DNA of 52,194 bases from a bacterium (GTDB lineage: Bacteria; Vulcanimicrobiota; Xenobia; Xenobiales; JADMJV01). Position numbers and translations under genes: made by a program. Positions 1 through 8,499 of this stretch are shown here, piece by piece. The DNA lies in contig JADMJV010000151.1 in NCBI GenBank assembly GCA_018780265.1, forward strand, positions 1 through 52,194, written 5' to 3'. Every line of letters begins with the position of its first letter. The stretch's first letter is position 1. Under the pieces are notes generated by a model, which ran no database searches, was not told where the DNA came from, and saw only the letters and a list, made by a program, of their open reading frames with translations.

Positions 1-810
1 CAGCGGAGTGGCCTTGGGAATGTCCAACTCGCTAACGGTCTTGCGAATCTCGACCATGTGCTCGGGAGTGCCCTGAATCAGCAGGGCATTGGTGGGCGGA
101 AAAGCCACCACCAGGGGCTGCATTTGGCCCGGCAAAATCGTGGTTCGAGGCAGAACTTGTTGGAGCATAGGGGCCATTCTTTCGGCCTCGGCATACTGCA
201 AGAAAAGGGTCTCCACCTTGACACGCGGGGTGGCCCGATCGATGGCTCGGGCCAATCGGACCACTTGTTGCAGCACCTGGGGGGTATCGATCAATACCAG
301 TGATTTGCCGGGGCCATAGACCTGGGCGCTGTTGGGATCGCTGAGCAGAGGCCGAATGGCCGTGAGTAACTGAGTGGCGTCGCCCTCGCGCAGAATCAGG
401 GCCAGGCTGCCGTTGCGCAGGTCGCGGCGGACGTCGACTAGGGGCATCACTTGATAGACTTCGCCGGACTGGCGCAAGCCAAAGCCGTTTTTGCTGAGCA
501 CGGCCGAGAATACTTCCCACAATTCGTCGGCAGTCATTTGGGAACTGGCCAGCAATGTAACTTTTCCCGAGACCCCGTCGTCGAGGACCACGGTGCGCCC
601 GGTCAATTCGGAAACGATGCGGGCCAGCACTTTGATGTCGAGATTTTCGTAATTCATCGACATGGGGCCATTGCGCAGGGCTCGCTGGGCCTCGGGCTTG
701 AGCAGGGGTTGGCCGGGCTGGGGAGGCCCGGGTTGGGGAGGCTGAGCCCAACTGAGGCCCGCCAGTAAGCCCATCCATAACAAATGACCCTGAAGTGTCT
801 TCAATTTCAC
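1..810 (-). CDS. Secretin (GspD/PilQ-like) N-terminal region, 3' part beyond window
   Basis: Reading the minus strand from a GTG at 810 gives 270 codons open to the window edge, so the gene is cut. Residues 1-25 form a signal peptide ending near SWAQ. A proline-rich linker follows, then an N0-type domain (MNYENLDIKVLARIVSELTG, then VTLLASSQMTADELWEVF), then two NolW-like N1/N2 repeats (one containing LFLQYAEAERMAPMLQQVL, then VVAFPPTNALLIQGTPEHM and IRKTVSELDIP). This order is typical of outer-membrane secretins of type II secretion or type IV pilus systems; the pore domain would lie to the left of base 1. The GTG has only a weak ribosome site. An in-frame ATG at codon 13 would shorten the signal peptide. 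The gene is divergent from the kinase operon, with 75 bases between. Whether it belongs to a T2SS, pilus or filamentous-phage-type secretin cannot be told from this part. Confidence 0.85.
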   Translation of the reverse strand, partial: MKLKTLQGHLLWMGLLAGLSWAQPPQPGPPQPGQPLLKPEAQRALRNGPMSMNYENLDIKVLARIVSELTGRTVVLDDGVSGKVTLLASSQMTADELWEVFSAVLSKNGFGLRQSGEVYQVMPLVDVRRDLRNGSLALILREGDATQLLTAIRPLLSDPNSAQVYGPGKSLVLIDTPQVLQQVVRLARAIDRATPRVKVETLFLQYAEAERMAPMLQQVLPRTTILPGQMQPLVVAFPPTNALLIQGTPEHMVEIRKTVSELDIPKATPL

Positions 811-885
811 GAGGGCGATTTAGAGTTCGGCGTTGCTTTTCCTTTTCATCAACGCCCATCAAAAGGAGTATCCACGCGTTGAGGT

Positions 886-1350
886 GTGGAATGGAGTTTG
901 GTGGAAAGCGGTCGGCTGCGTCAAATCGGTCCCTATCGGCTCTTGCGCAAGCTGGGGCAAGGGGGAATGAGTAGCGTCTTTTTGGCCGTCGAGGAGCAAG
1001 GTCAACAGGTGGCCCTCAAGTTGCTCAATCTGAGTCTCGAAACCGAACCCGAATTTCGCAAGCGCTTTCAGCGCGAGGCCGAGCTTACGCAACGGCTGAC
1101 TCACCCCAATATTGTAAAAACTTTCAACTGGAAAGACGATCCTGATGTGGGCGTCTACCTGGTGATGGAATATGTGCCGGGCGGTAATCTTCGCCAGCGC
1201 CTCGACAGTTCGGTGGAGTCCGGGTCGGCAGGGTCCAAACCCTGGCCTTTGGAGGAAGCGGTCAAGCTTTTTACGCCCATCGCTGAGGCCATTGATTACG
1301 CCCACAGAGAGGGAGTGGTTCACCGCGATCTGAAGCCTGAAAATTGCTGA
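886..1350 (+). CDS. Ser/Thr protein kinase, N-lobe fragment (broken gene, 5' part)
   Basis: 154 codons of a Hanks-type (PknB-like) kinase. They show the glycine loop LGQGGMSSVF (residues 23-32), the ATP-binding lysine in VALKLL (Lys45), and the catalytic loop HRDLKPEN (146-153, catalytic Asp148). The frame then hits TGA. The rest of the kinase, starting KIADFGVARV, continues in another frame from about base 1340. The usual stretch of about nine residues between the catalytic loop and the DFG segment is absent. A deletion between two copies of AAAAT would explain both the loss and the shift. As written the protein lacks the DFG metal site and would be inactive. GAGG lies 8 bases before the ATG. 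It is the first gene of an operon with the FHA-ABC transporter. Confidence 0.85.
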   Translation: MEWSLVESGRLRQIGPYRLLRKLGQGGMSSVFLAVEEQGQQVALKLLNLSLETEPEFRKRFQREAELTQRLTHPNIVKTFNWKDDPDVGVYLVMEYVPGGNLRQRLDSSVESGSAGSKPWPLEEAVKLFTPIAEAIDYAHREGVVHRDLKPENC

Positions 1351-1357
1351 TTTTGGG

Positions 1358-2461
1358 GTGGCGCGCGTGGAACACGGCAGTCGCCTGACGCGCACCGGGG
1401 TCTTGCCCGGCACACCAGAGTACATGGCCCCCGAACAGTTTTCCGAGCAACAGGCCGGGCCCGCCGCCGACGTATACAGCCTGGCTACTATACTGTATGA
1501 ACTGTTGACGGGTAATACCCCCTTTCGCTCCGACAACCTGGCCCAAATTTTGCAGCGGCAGGCCTTTGAGAGGCCTCAGCCGCCCTCTCAGTGTCGCCCG
1601 GACTTGCCCGTCTACCTGGATAGGGTTTTGCTCAAGGCCTTGGAGAAGAAGCCCGAGCATCGCTACAACTGTGCCGGTGAGTTGCTGCAGGCGATGGCTC
1701 AGCCTCCCGTCACAGGCTCACACTCGGCCCGAGCCAGCAACTCGGGCTCGCTGAGCGACCTGCCCACTCGGCAGGTCGCCTATCGCCAGATGACCGTGGA
1801 CAAAAAGGCTCTGCCCTGGAGTTGGGTGTGGGCGGTTTGGACGGTCGCAGCCCTGGTCTGGTGCTGGCGCCTTCAGCCTGCTCCTATCCCACCACAGTGG
1901 CTGGATCGTCCGTTGGGCTGGCAGCCGGCTCCCGTGGGACGCCAGTTGTGCGCCAGTGTGCTTTGGAATGGCCTGGAAGTCGCCCTGGTGGGTCCCCAGC
2001 AAAGTCAGGCGGCCTTGCCTCGGGCGCAGTTTGCAGCCGGTCAGATCGACCCTCAAAAAAGTGAAGAGGAGCTGACTGGCGCCAAAGACGGCGATGAATT
2101 TGTCATTCACAATGGCGGCCAGGAGTGGTTGCGTATTGATGCCCAGATGGCCGCCAATCTCAAGGCCACTCCCGAACAGATAGGAGACTACTGGCTGGCG
2201 TTGCTGCACGATGTGCATCGGCTCAGCCGAGGTCAGGCTCCCGGTCAACTGAAGGAGTTAGAGCGTCGGCGGCCGCTGCGTCTGGATGAAACCCCTCCTC
2301 GCTATCTGCTCTTAGAGAGACTTTATGATCGTTGCCGGATTCGCCAACGGGAGGGGGCGTTGACGGCCGAGGTCGTGATGGAATCTATGGAGTCGTTGGG
2401 GGGTCAGGATATCAAGCGGTTGCGCGAAGCGGCCCGCTCGGTCCCGCTGCCTAAGCCATGA
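1358..2461 (+). CDS. Ser/Thr protein kinase, C-lobe, membrane segment and outer domain (broken gene, 3' part)
   Basis: Continuation of the kinase. The DFG motif lies just before the nominal GTG start, in the same frame. Then come the activation/P+1 segment GTPEYMAPEQF (residues 18-28) and the conserved DVYSLATILYELLTG (38-52). A linker leads to one hydrophobic segment (about 153-171, WSWVWAVWTVAALVWCW). About 195 residues follow that should lie outside the cytoplasmic membrane and match no domain I recognise. This is the layout of receptor-like PknB kinases. The GTG is probably not a natural start; it is the first start after the frame break. The stop overlaps the start of the next gene (ATGA), so kinase and FHA-ABC protein are translationally coupled and probably functionally linked. 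Confidence 0.8.
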   Translation: MARVEHGSRLTRTGVLPGTPEYMAPEQFSEQQAGPAADVYSLATILYELLTGNTPFRSDNLAQILQRQAFERPQPPSQCRPDLPVYLDRVLLKALEKKPEHRYNCAGELLQAMAQPPVTGSHSARASNSGSLSDLPTRQVAYRQMTVDKKALPWSWVWAVWTVAALVWCWRLQPAPIPPQWLDRPLGWQPAPVGRQLCASVLWNGLEVALVGPQQSQAALPRAQFAAGQIDPQKSEEELTGAKDGDEFVIHNGGQEWLRIDAQMAANLKATPEQIGDYWLALLHDVHRLSRGQAPGQLKELERRRPLRLDETPPRYLLLERLYDRCRIRQREGALTAEVVMESMESLGGQDIKRLREAARSVPLPKP

Positions 2462-4380
2462 TACGCATAGGGCGCCATCCAGACTGTGACCTGGTGCTGG
2501 ATAGCCCACTGGTCAGCCGGTTTCATGCCGAAATGGAACTGCAGACCGAAGGCGCCCTGGTCCGTGACTTGAGCAGCGCCAATGGGACCTTTGTGGATGG
2601 TCAGCGAGTTGCACAGCACTTGCTGCGGCCCGGCGACGGGCTCTACCTGGCCAACGTTCACTTGCTCTTCGACGGCAACGAACTGCGCGAGGACGGAACC
2701 CACAGTGCCGTGGGCATTAGCGTGGAAGAGGTGAGCTTCCGCCCGCCCACGGCCAACCGCAATCTGTTGGAACGCGTCAGTTTTGACATTCTGCCAGGTC
2801 AGTTTGTGGCTCTGGTGGGCACCAGCGGCGCGGGCAAGTCGACTCTGATGAATTTGCTGCTGGGCCAGCAGCCGCCCACCCAGGGCAGCATCTTGATCAA
2901 TGGCCAGTCGGCTTTTCAGTGTCAGGAGCAGTTTCGCCACCTGATAGGCTTTGTGCCTCAGGACGATATTGTGCATCGGGTGCTGCCGGTGGAGGCGGCC
3001 CTCGACTACGCGGCGCGCCTGCGCCTGCCCGCCGATACCAGTGCCGAAGAGCGCCACCGTCGGGTGGAGATCGCCCTGACCACCATGGAGTTGGGTCATC
3101 GTCGCGAGGTGGCCATTTCTCGTCTCAGTGGTGGCGAGCGCAAGCGTGTAAGCATGGCTGCCGAACTGCTGACCGAGCCCAGTCTGCTCTTTTTGGACGA
3201 ACCGACCAGTGGCCTCGATCCCGGCATGGAGAAAAAGACCATGCAACTACTCGCTGGCCTTTGTCGCCAGGGACGCACCGTGGTGCTGATCACCCATGCC
3301 ACTCAGAATATCGTGCTTTGCGACCAGGTGGCGCTGCTCGCGCCGGGCGGTCGGCTGGTCTACTACGGGCCGCCGCAAGAGGCCCTGGATTTCTTTCAAG
3401 TGCCGGATTTTGCCGAAATCTATTTGGAGATTGGCAGCATTGAGAATGGACTGCGCTGGCACAAGCGCTTTGCGCGCGAGCGCCGTGATCCCGAAGTCCA
3501 ACCGGTGACGTCCCAGCAGGTGGCCTCGACGGTCGCTGCACCCGGACATTGGACCACGCCCTGGCGACAATGGTGGGTATTGTGCGAGCGCTACTTTCAT
3601 CAAATCTGGGCGGACCGCGCCAACCTGATGTTGATGGCCCTACAAGCCCCCTTGATCGGCGTGGTTCTGTCGCTGCTTTTCGACCCCAAGCTGTTCGCCC
3701 TGAACCAGAGTTGGGGGCAGAGCAGCTTTCCCATTAAAGAGGGCCCCACACTGCTTTTTCTGCTGGTGGTCAGTTGCCTCTTTTTCGGTTCGATCAACTC
3801 TTGCCGAGAGATTGTCAAAGAGCTCCCCATTTTGCGGCGCGAGAGACTGGTGAACCTGCGCCTCTTTCCTTATTTTGCTTCCAAGGTCATGGTGTTGTCC
3901 GTGGTGGGAGCCCTGCAGGCAACTCTGTTAGTCTGGATTGTGCAGTTGCGGGTGTCTTTGCACTTGCCTTTGGAGTTGCAACTATCGTTGCTTGCCTTCT
4001 TGATTGCGGCGGCGGTGGGCGGCACCTTACTGGGCCTGATGTTGAGCAGCCTGGCGGGTTCGGCCGAGCAGTCTTCGAGTTTGGTTTCGGTGCTGTTGAT
4101 TTTGCAGTTGTCCTTGTCGGGTGCCTTCATCAAGCCAGAAGAGATGTTGCTCCCTTTGCAATGGCTCTCCACTTTGAGCATTTCGCGCTGGACCTTTGCC
4201 GGGGTAGGGGCGGTGGCCGATTTGAACGAACGCTTTATGGACTTGAAAATGGGCTGGATCAGCAGCGACTTCTACTTGCCGATTGAGCCCTTGTGGGGGT
4301 TGATTTTCCCCCTGCTGGGGCTGCATGCGGTGCTGGCCATGGTGGCGCTGCGCTGGCGCGAAGGAAAGTTGGATCGGTGA
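2458..4380 (+). CDS. FHA domain-ABC transporter fusion (ABCG/ABC-2 type, ATPase plus membrane domain)
   Basis: 640 residues in three parts. An FHA domain occupies 1-75 (IGRHPDCDLVL, SRFHAEM, SSANGTFVDG), a phosphothreonine-binding fold. An ABC ATPase follows: Walker A GTSGAGKST at 121-129, signature LSGGE at 223-227, Walker B LLFLDEPTSGLDPG from 243, and the switch His in ITHAT. The membrane half (about 370-640) has roughly six hydrophobic segments of the ABC-2 type. This order (ATPase before membrane domain) is that of ABCG half-transporters, which act as dimers. The start overlaps the kinase stop by 4 bases. The plausible model is kinase-controlled transport through phosphothreonine-FHA binding, but the substrate is unknown. 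Confidence 0.92.
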   Translation: MIRIGRHPDCDLVLDSPLVSRFHAEMELQTEGALVRDLSSANGTFVDGQRVAQHLLRPGDGLYLANVHLLFDGNELREDGTHSAVGISVEEVSFRPPTANRNLLERVSFDILPGQFVALVGTSGAGKSTLMNLLLGQQPPTQGSILINGQSAFQCQEQFRHLIGFVPQDDIVHRVLPVEAALDYAARLRLPADTSAEERHRRVEIALTTMELGHRREVAISRLSGGERKRVSMAAELLTEPSLLFLDEPTSGLDPGMEKKTMQLLAGLCRQGRTVVLITHATQNIVLCDQVALLAPGGRLVYYGPPQEALDFFQVPDFAEIYLEIGSIENGLRWHKRFARERRDPEVQPVTSQQVASTVAAPGHWTTPWRQWWVLCERYFHQIWADRANLMLMALQAPLIGVVLSLLFDPKLFALNQSWGQSSFPIKEGPTLLFLLVVSCLFFGSINSCREIVKELPILRRERLVNLRLFPYFASKVMVLSVVGALQATLLVWIVQLRVSLHLPLELQLSLLAFLIAAAVGGTLLGLMLSSLAGSAEQSSSLVSVLLILQLSLSGAFIKPEEMLLPLQWLSTLSISRWTFAGVGAVADLNERFMDLKMGWISSDFYLPIEPLWGLIFPLLGLHAVLAMVALRWREGKLDR

Positions 4381-6005
4381 AGGCAGCGCTGGCCTGGCTG
4401 CTGGCTTTAACCGCTTTGGCGGGGGCTCAGCCTCAGCGTAAGCTGGTGTTTTTGCGCAGCCAGGGCCTGAGTTCCTGGGCCGAGAGCGACCCGTCCTTTG
4501 ATTTTACCTGTTATCTGCCCCGACGATACACCCTTCGCGGACTGGAATCTCAGTTGATTCAGGCCACGGCCAGCTCGGGAGGACTGCCCGCCCGTCTGCT
4601 GGGCACCTACGCGGGCGATCAGGTGCAGGTAGCTCCACCCAGTTTGCGTTTAGAGCCGCCTCTTTTGCCTTTGAGTTTGACCGTGCAAAAGCCCTGGCGC
4701 GGCGTGGTGGCGCTGTCCCAAGGGGGAACCAGGTTGGCGCTGGTGCCTGAGCAGTGGACCCCCTGTTTTCCGCCGGCCGGTGCGCAGGTGGCCGATGGAC
4801 TTTACCAGTTGACAGCCTGGAGCGAGCAAAACCAACTCCAGCTACAAGATTTGGTTCGTCTGGGCGAGGTGCCGGCCCCGGCCCACCTTCAGGGACCGCT
4901 GCAGGCGGTGGTGAGTGAAGGCTTTGTGCAGCGCACACTCGATCTGTATCGCACCTCCCACCCCTCCCTGTTCCGTTGGCAGGAGCCCGGTGGGCGGGCC
5001 GGCTTTGAACTGTCCACGCTGGGGTTGACCACCGTGGCCGGAAGCCTGCGCAGCTATGCCTCCCTGAGCGGGCAATGGGGCGGAGTGGGAAAGCTGGTCG
5101 AAGGCGAGTGGGAGGCTCCTCTTCAGGTGTCGTTGAGCAAGGGATACGCTCGCCTCAAACTGGACCCGCAGGGCCAGAGCGTGCGTCTGGTGCGACCTTT
5201 CTTTGCCGAGGTGCCCCAAAGTTGGGCCGATGCGGTCAATCGGCTGACTCAGCGCTTCTTTTCGGCTCAACTGGCGCTGCCTGTACCGGGGGCCTACCTG
5301 CAGCCATTGCTGCAAAGTGGATTGGTGACCGAAGGGGAGTTGGACCAACTTCAATTTGCACCCAGCAGCTGGGGGGACCGGCGCAGCAGTTGTCTGATCT
5401 TGACGGCCGCCGGGGGCACTGTCGGGCCCCCGCTGCAACTGGGTTGGACGGGATCGGACGGCTTTGCTTTGGGCCTTTCGGCGGCCGCTCTCAATCGCAG
5501 CCTGGCCCAGACGATACCTGCGCGACTGCCCATGCGAATCGACTTGCCTCGCGACCGGGTGGCTGCCCCACGTGTGTTGATTTTTAAGCTGGACCTGAAG
5601 CAATTGGAGGTACAGCAGTTGAATTTGACGTATCTGCGGGGCGCCTTCCGGTTTGATCCGATGGTGGTGGCAGTGGCCTGGCAACTGGGTCCGCTCTCGG
5701 GCCTGGAGCCAGGGGCCAGGGTGAGTGGCTGGGCGGTTCCCCAACTGGAAAACGGGAAGATGTCGCTCAAGATCAGCCTGGAGCAGTTTGAGTTTCTCAG
5801 TCCCCATATCCTGGAGCAGTCCAGCCAGGATCAAGAGCGTCTGCGTTCGGAAATGGTGGATGGCTTGCAGAGGGTGCCGGTGCCTTTGCCGGTGCCGCTC
5901 ACTCTGCTTACCCAGGTTCACCCCACCGCTCGTCTCCAGATGACCCAACTGCATCCTCGCGACGAAGCGCTCTGGTTGGTGGGTCACTGGGCCGACGGCC
6001 CTTAG
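4377..6005 (+). CDS. Exported protein of unknown function, last gene of kinase/FHA-ABC operon
   Basis: 542 residues from a GTG that overlaps the transporter stop (GTGA) and is preceded by AAGGAAAG. An upstream ATG in the same frame lies inside the transporter gene and is not needed. Residues 1-20 form a signal peptide ending ALAGAQ; no further membrane segment is evident. The body is rich in Leu, Gln and Pro, with repeated short beta-like stretches, and I recognise no family. Tight coupling suggests it works with the transporter on the far side of the membrane, for example as a periplasmic partner. Its stop overlaps the convergent ubiX-like gene by 4 bases. Confidence 0.8.
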   Translation: MKAALAWLLALTALAGAQPQRKLVFLRSQGLSSWAESDPSFDFTCYLPRRYTLRGLESQLIQATASSGGLPARLLGTYAGDQVQVAPPSLRLEPPLLPLSLTVQKPWRGVVALSQGGTRLALVPEQWTPCFPPAGAQVADGLYQLTAWSEQNQLQLQDLVRLGEVPAPAHLQGPLQAVVSEGFVQRTLDLYRTSHPSLFRWQEPGGRAGFELSTLGLTTVAGSLRSYASLSGQWGGVGKLVEGEWEAPLQVSLSKGYARLKLDPQGQSVRLVRPFFAEVPQSWADAVNRLTQRFFSAQLALPVPGAYLQPLLQSGLVTEGELDQLQFAPSSWGDRRSSCLILTAAGGTVGPPLQLGWTGSDGFALGLSAAALNRSLAQTIPARLPMRIDLPRDRVAAPRVLIFKLDLKQLEVQQLNLTYLRGAFRFDPMVVAVAWQLGPLSGLEPGARVSGWAVPQLENGKMSLKISLEQFEFLSPHILEQSSQDQERLRSEMVDGLQRVPVPLPVPLTLLTQVHPTARLQMTQLHPRDEALWLVGHWADGP

Positions 6006-6574
6006 GGCCCGTCCCAGATGGGGAAGAGCTTTTGCTCAAAGCCCAGAGTGTCCAGGATTTTGCCCACGACGTGATCGACGATATCGGCCACGGTTTTAGG
6101 ATGGTGGTAAAATCCTGGCATGGGGGGCAGGATGATGCCGCCCATTTCGGTCACCGTCAGCATGTTGCGCAGATGCACCGCGTGCAGGGGGGTTTCGCGG
6201 GCTACCAAAATCAGGCGACGGCGCTCCTTGAGTACAACATCGGCGGCCCGCGTGAGCAGATTGTCGCCAAATCCGTGGGCGATGGCCGAGAGCGACTTCA
6301 TGCTACAGGGCACCACCACCATCGATTCGACCGCAAAGGAGCCGCTGGCGATGGAAGCGGCAATGTCTCCCTCGCGATGGACCACATCGGCCAGCGCTGA
6401 CACCTGGGGCAACTCCCACTCGGGGTTCTCCAGGCGCAGGGTGAGGCCGGCCGAGCGGGTGACAATGAGGTGGGTTTCGACCTGGCCCAGTTCGCGCAAT
6501 ACCTGAAGCAAGCGGATACCATAAATGATGCCGCTGGCGCCGCTGAGGCCCACGATGATGCGACGAGGTGTCAT
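6002..6574 (-). CDS. ubiX: UbiX-type flavin prenyltransferase
   Basis: 190 residues, the usual length for UbiX/Pad1. It begins RRIIVGLSGASGIIYGIRLL (the FMN-binding glycine/serine loop of the flavoprotein fold) and contains VVVPCSMKSLSAIAHG, LTRAADVVLKERR and PMPGFYHHPKT, all strong family signatures. UbiX joins a dimethylallyl group to FMN to make the prenylated flavin used by UbiD decarboxylases, in ubiquinone synthesis or aromatic acid decarboxylation. No ubiD is in this window, so the client enzyme must be encoded elsewhere. The gene is divergent from the Lon-domain gene, with 118 bases between. Confidence 0.95.
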   Translation of the reverse strand: MTPRRIIVGLSGASGIIYGIRLLQVLRELGQVETHLIVTRSAGLTLRLENPEWELPQVSALADVVHREGDIAASIASGSFAVESMVVVPCSMKSLSAIAHGFGDNLLTRAADVVLKERRRLILVARETPLHAVHLRNMLTVTEMGGIILPPMPGFYHHPKTVADIVDHVVGKILDTLGFEQKLFPIWDGP

Positions 6575-6692
6575 TCCGGTTCGATTCTGGTTGGCACCCC
6601 CCGGAAACCTTTAGGCTGCCAGGGGAGTTGAGCTGCAAAGGGAAGGAAACTCTTTCCAGGGTGGGCAAGCAAGGCCGAAATCGGAGGCAACC

Positions 6693-7385
6693 ATGCAATT
6701 TGATCGCATTTTGGATAAATTCTCTGGCGAATTGCCTCTTTTTCCCCTTCCCAAAGTGGTGCTTTTTCCAGGCGCGCGACTCCCGCTGCATGTTTTTGAG
6801 CCGCGCTACCAACAGATGATCAGCGATGCCGAGGACGGTGAGGGTCTGATCGGCGTGGTTTGCTTGCGAGAACGTCGCAACAAGGCCGATGTTGGCAACA
6901 GCCCTGTTTATCCGGTAGCCTGTTTGGGACAGATGCGCAATCTGCAGCGCCTGCCAGATGGCCGGTTTTTGATGCAACTGCAAGGGATTCAACGCGCCCG
7001 TATTCGCGAAGAGCTGAATGTGGACAAGCCCTACCGGGTAGCTCGCGTCGATTTGATCCCCGACCTGGTCAACCCGCTTGAGCCCGAGCCGATCTCCCAT
7101 CTCTTTCACCACGCCCTCGACTCGTTCAATCAGGTGTTGCGCAATCTGGCCGACCTGCCCGGGTCGCTGGTGTCGATTCAGAAGGACGCGCCTTGTGGAC
7201 TTTTGCTGGACGTGCTTTCCTACTACCTGCCCGTCGATTCGCTGATCAAGCAACGTTTGCTGGAGGAAAGTGAAGTCCACCAGCGAGCGCGCCTGCTTTC
7301 CCGAGTCCTGGACGAATTGGCCCAGGTCGTCCCCGACGACGAGACCGTGCGCTTTCGCATTTTCCCCAAACCCAGCTGGAACTAG
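6693..7385 (+). CDS. LON peptidase N-terminal (substrate-binding) domain protein
   Basis: 230 residues. LPLFPLPKVVLFPGARLPLHVFEPRY is the opening of the Lon N-terminal (PUA-like) domain, followed by the family stretches MISDAEDGEGLIGVV and GRFLMQLQGIQRARI. A helical second half (about 120-230) follows. There is no AAA+ or protease domain, so this is a stand-alone LON-substrate-binding protein, a widespread family with no settled function. The start ATG follows GGAGGCAACC, a clear ribosome site. It runs in the same direction as the MscS gene downstream, 105-115 bases away. Confidence 0.9.
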   Translation: MQFDRILDKFSGELPLFPLPKVVLFPGARLPLHVFEPRYQQMISDAEDGEGLIGVVCLRERRNKADVGNSPVYPVACLGQMRNLQRLPDGRFLMQLQGIQRARIREELNVDKPYRVARVDLIPDLVNPLEPEPISHLFHHALDSFNQVLRNLADLPGSLVSIQKDAPCGLLLDVLSYYLPVDSLIKQRLLEESEVHQRARLLSRVLDELAQVVPDDETVRFRIFPKPSWN

Positions 7386-7499
7386 GCGTCGAAATTCCGC
7401 CAGTGGCAAGGCCGAGTCAGGGTGGTCGTCACCGATTTTACCCGTCCCGTCGACGGCCAGGCCGGAGGCCTCGAATGAAGGCGGCTGGAGGTGAAACAC

Positions 7500-8442
7500 G
7501 TGAACCCTGAAGTGATTACCCGGAGTGAGAACTTCTTTCTAGGCTGGTTGAATGACCCCACCGTAGCCAAGTTCGTCGTGCTTTTTGTAGGCGTCACACT
7601 CATTCAATTGGCAGCCAGCCTGGTGATCAAGGGTACTTCGCAGTCGCCTGGCCGACAGCCCGGAGTCAGTGCATAAGTTGCGCCAAGTACTGCGTGCCTC
7701 CAGCTACTTCCTCAGTTTGTTGCTGGCTATCAGCATTTTTCGTGACAGGTTGGGCGGGTTGTCGGTGGCCTTTGGTGTAGCCGGCGCCGGCATCGCCTTT
7801 GCACTACAGGAAGTCATTGCCAGTATGGCCGGGTGGGTCGCATTATCTTTTGGCGGTTTCTATCGAATCGGCGATCGTGTAGTACTCGGGGGCATCAAAG
7901 GGGACGTGATCGAGATATCCTTCCTGCGCACTACGTTGATGGAACTTGGAGATTGGGTTCACGGTGACCAGTACAATGGCCGCATCGTTCGGGTAGCCAA
8001 CAGTCTTGTGTTTAAAGAACCGGTCTATAACTATTCGGGTGGATTTCCGTTTCTCTGGGACGAGATCAAAGTTCCCTTCAGGTATGGGTGCGATTGGAAA
8101 TTTTGCCGAGAATGCCTGGAAGAGATCTCGCTTCAAATCGCCTCAGACTCCGATGAAGCAGCCAGGGCTGCCTGGCGGCAAATGGTGCTGAACTTCCGGA
8201 TTGAAGACGCCAGCCTGGACCCAACCGTCACCATGGTTTGCAACGACAACTGGATCGAGTTCACGGTGCGTTACGTCGTGAATTACAAAGGGCGACGTAA
8301 GGCCAAGGATCGGCTTTTTTCTGCCATTATGGAGTGTTTTGAGGCTCATCCAGATCGTCTGAGTATGGCTTCTGCAACCTTTCATTTGGTGGAGGCCCCC
8401 CCCATCCAGGTTCAAGTCACTCACAGTGGCTCCGGGATTTGA
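7500..8442 (+). CDS. MscS-family mechanosensitive channel, frameshifted
   Basis: Two overlapping frames together make one small MscS channel. Frame 1 (GTG at 7500 after GGAGG, to the stop at 7676) gives the N-terminal helix (FVVLFVGVTLIQLAASLVIK). Frame 2 (open to a GTG at 7669, ends 8442, 257 codons) gives the pore region SVAFGVAGAGIAFALQEVIA, then GWVALSFGGFYRIGDRV, KGDVIEISFLRTTLMELG and RIVRVANSLVFKEP, and the C-terminal cytoplasmic vestibule. Dropping one G from the GGG at 7631-7633 joins the frames as IKVLRSRLADSPESVHKLRQ, the expected linker. The break is therefore a one-base insertion, real or a sequencing error. If real, the 7669 GTG could still start a protein lacking the first helix. 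Confidence 0.85.
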
Positions 8443-8499
8443 TTCCAGCAGGCATGCGCAGCGCCACGGAGGCCTATGGATGCCCTGGGTGGCAAGAAA

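Noticed and set aside
32..862. Long minus-strand open frame rich in Arg, Pro and Gly
   Set aside because: It is an off-frame reading of the secretin-like gene, which in the correct frame shows clear N0 and NolW motifs.
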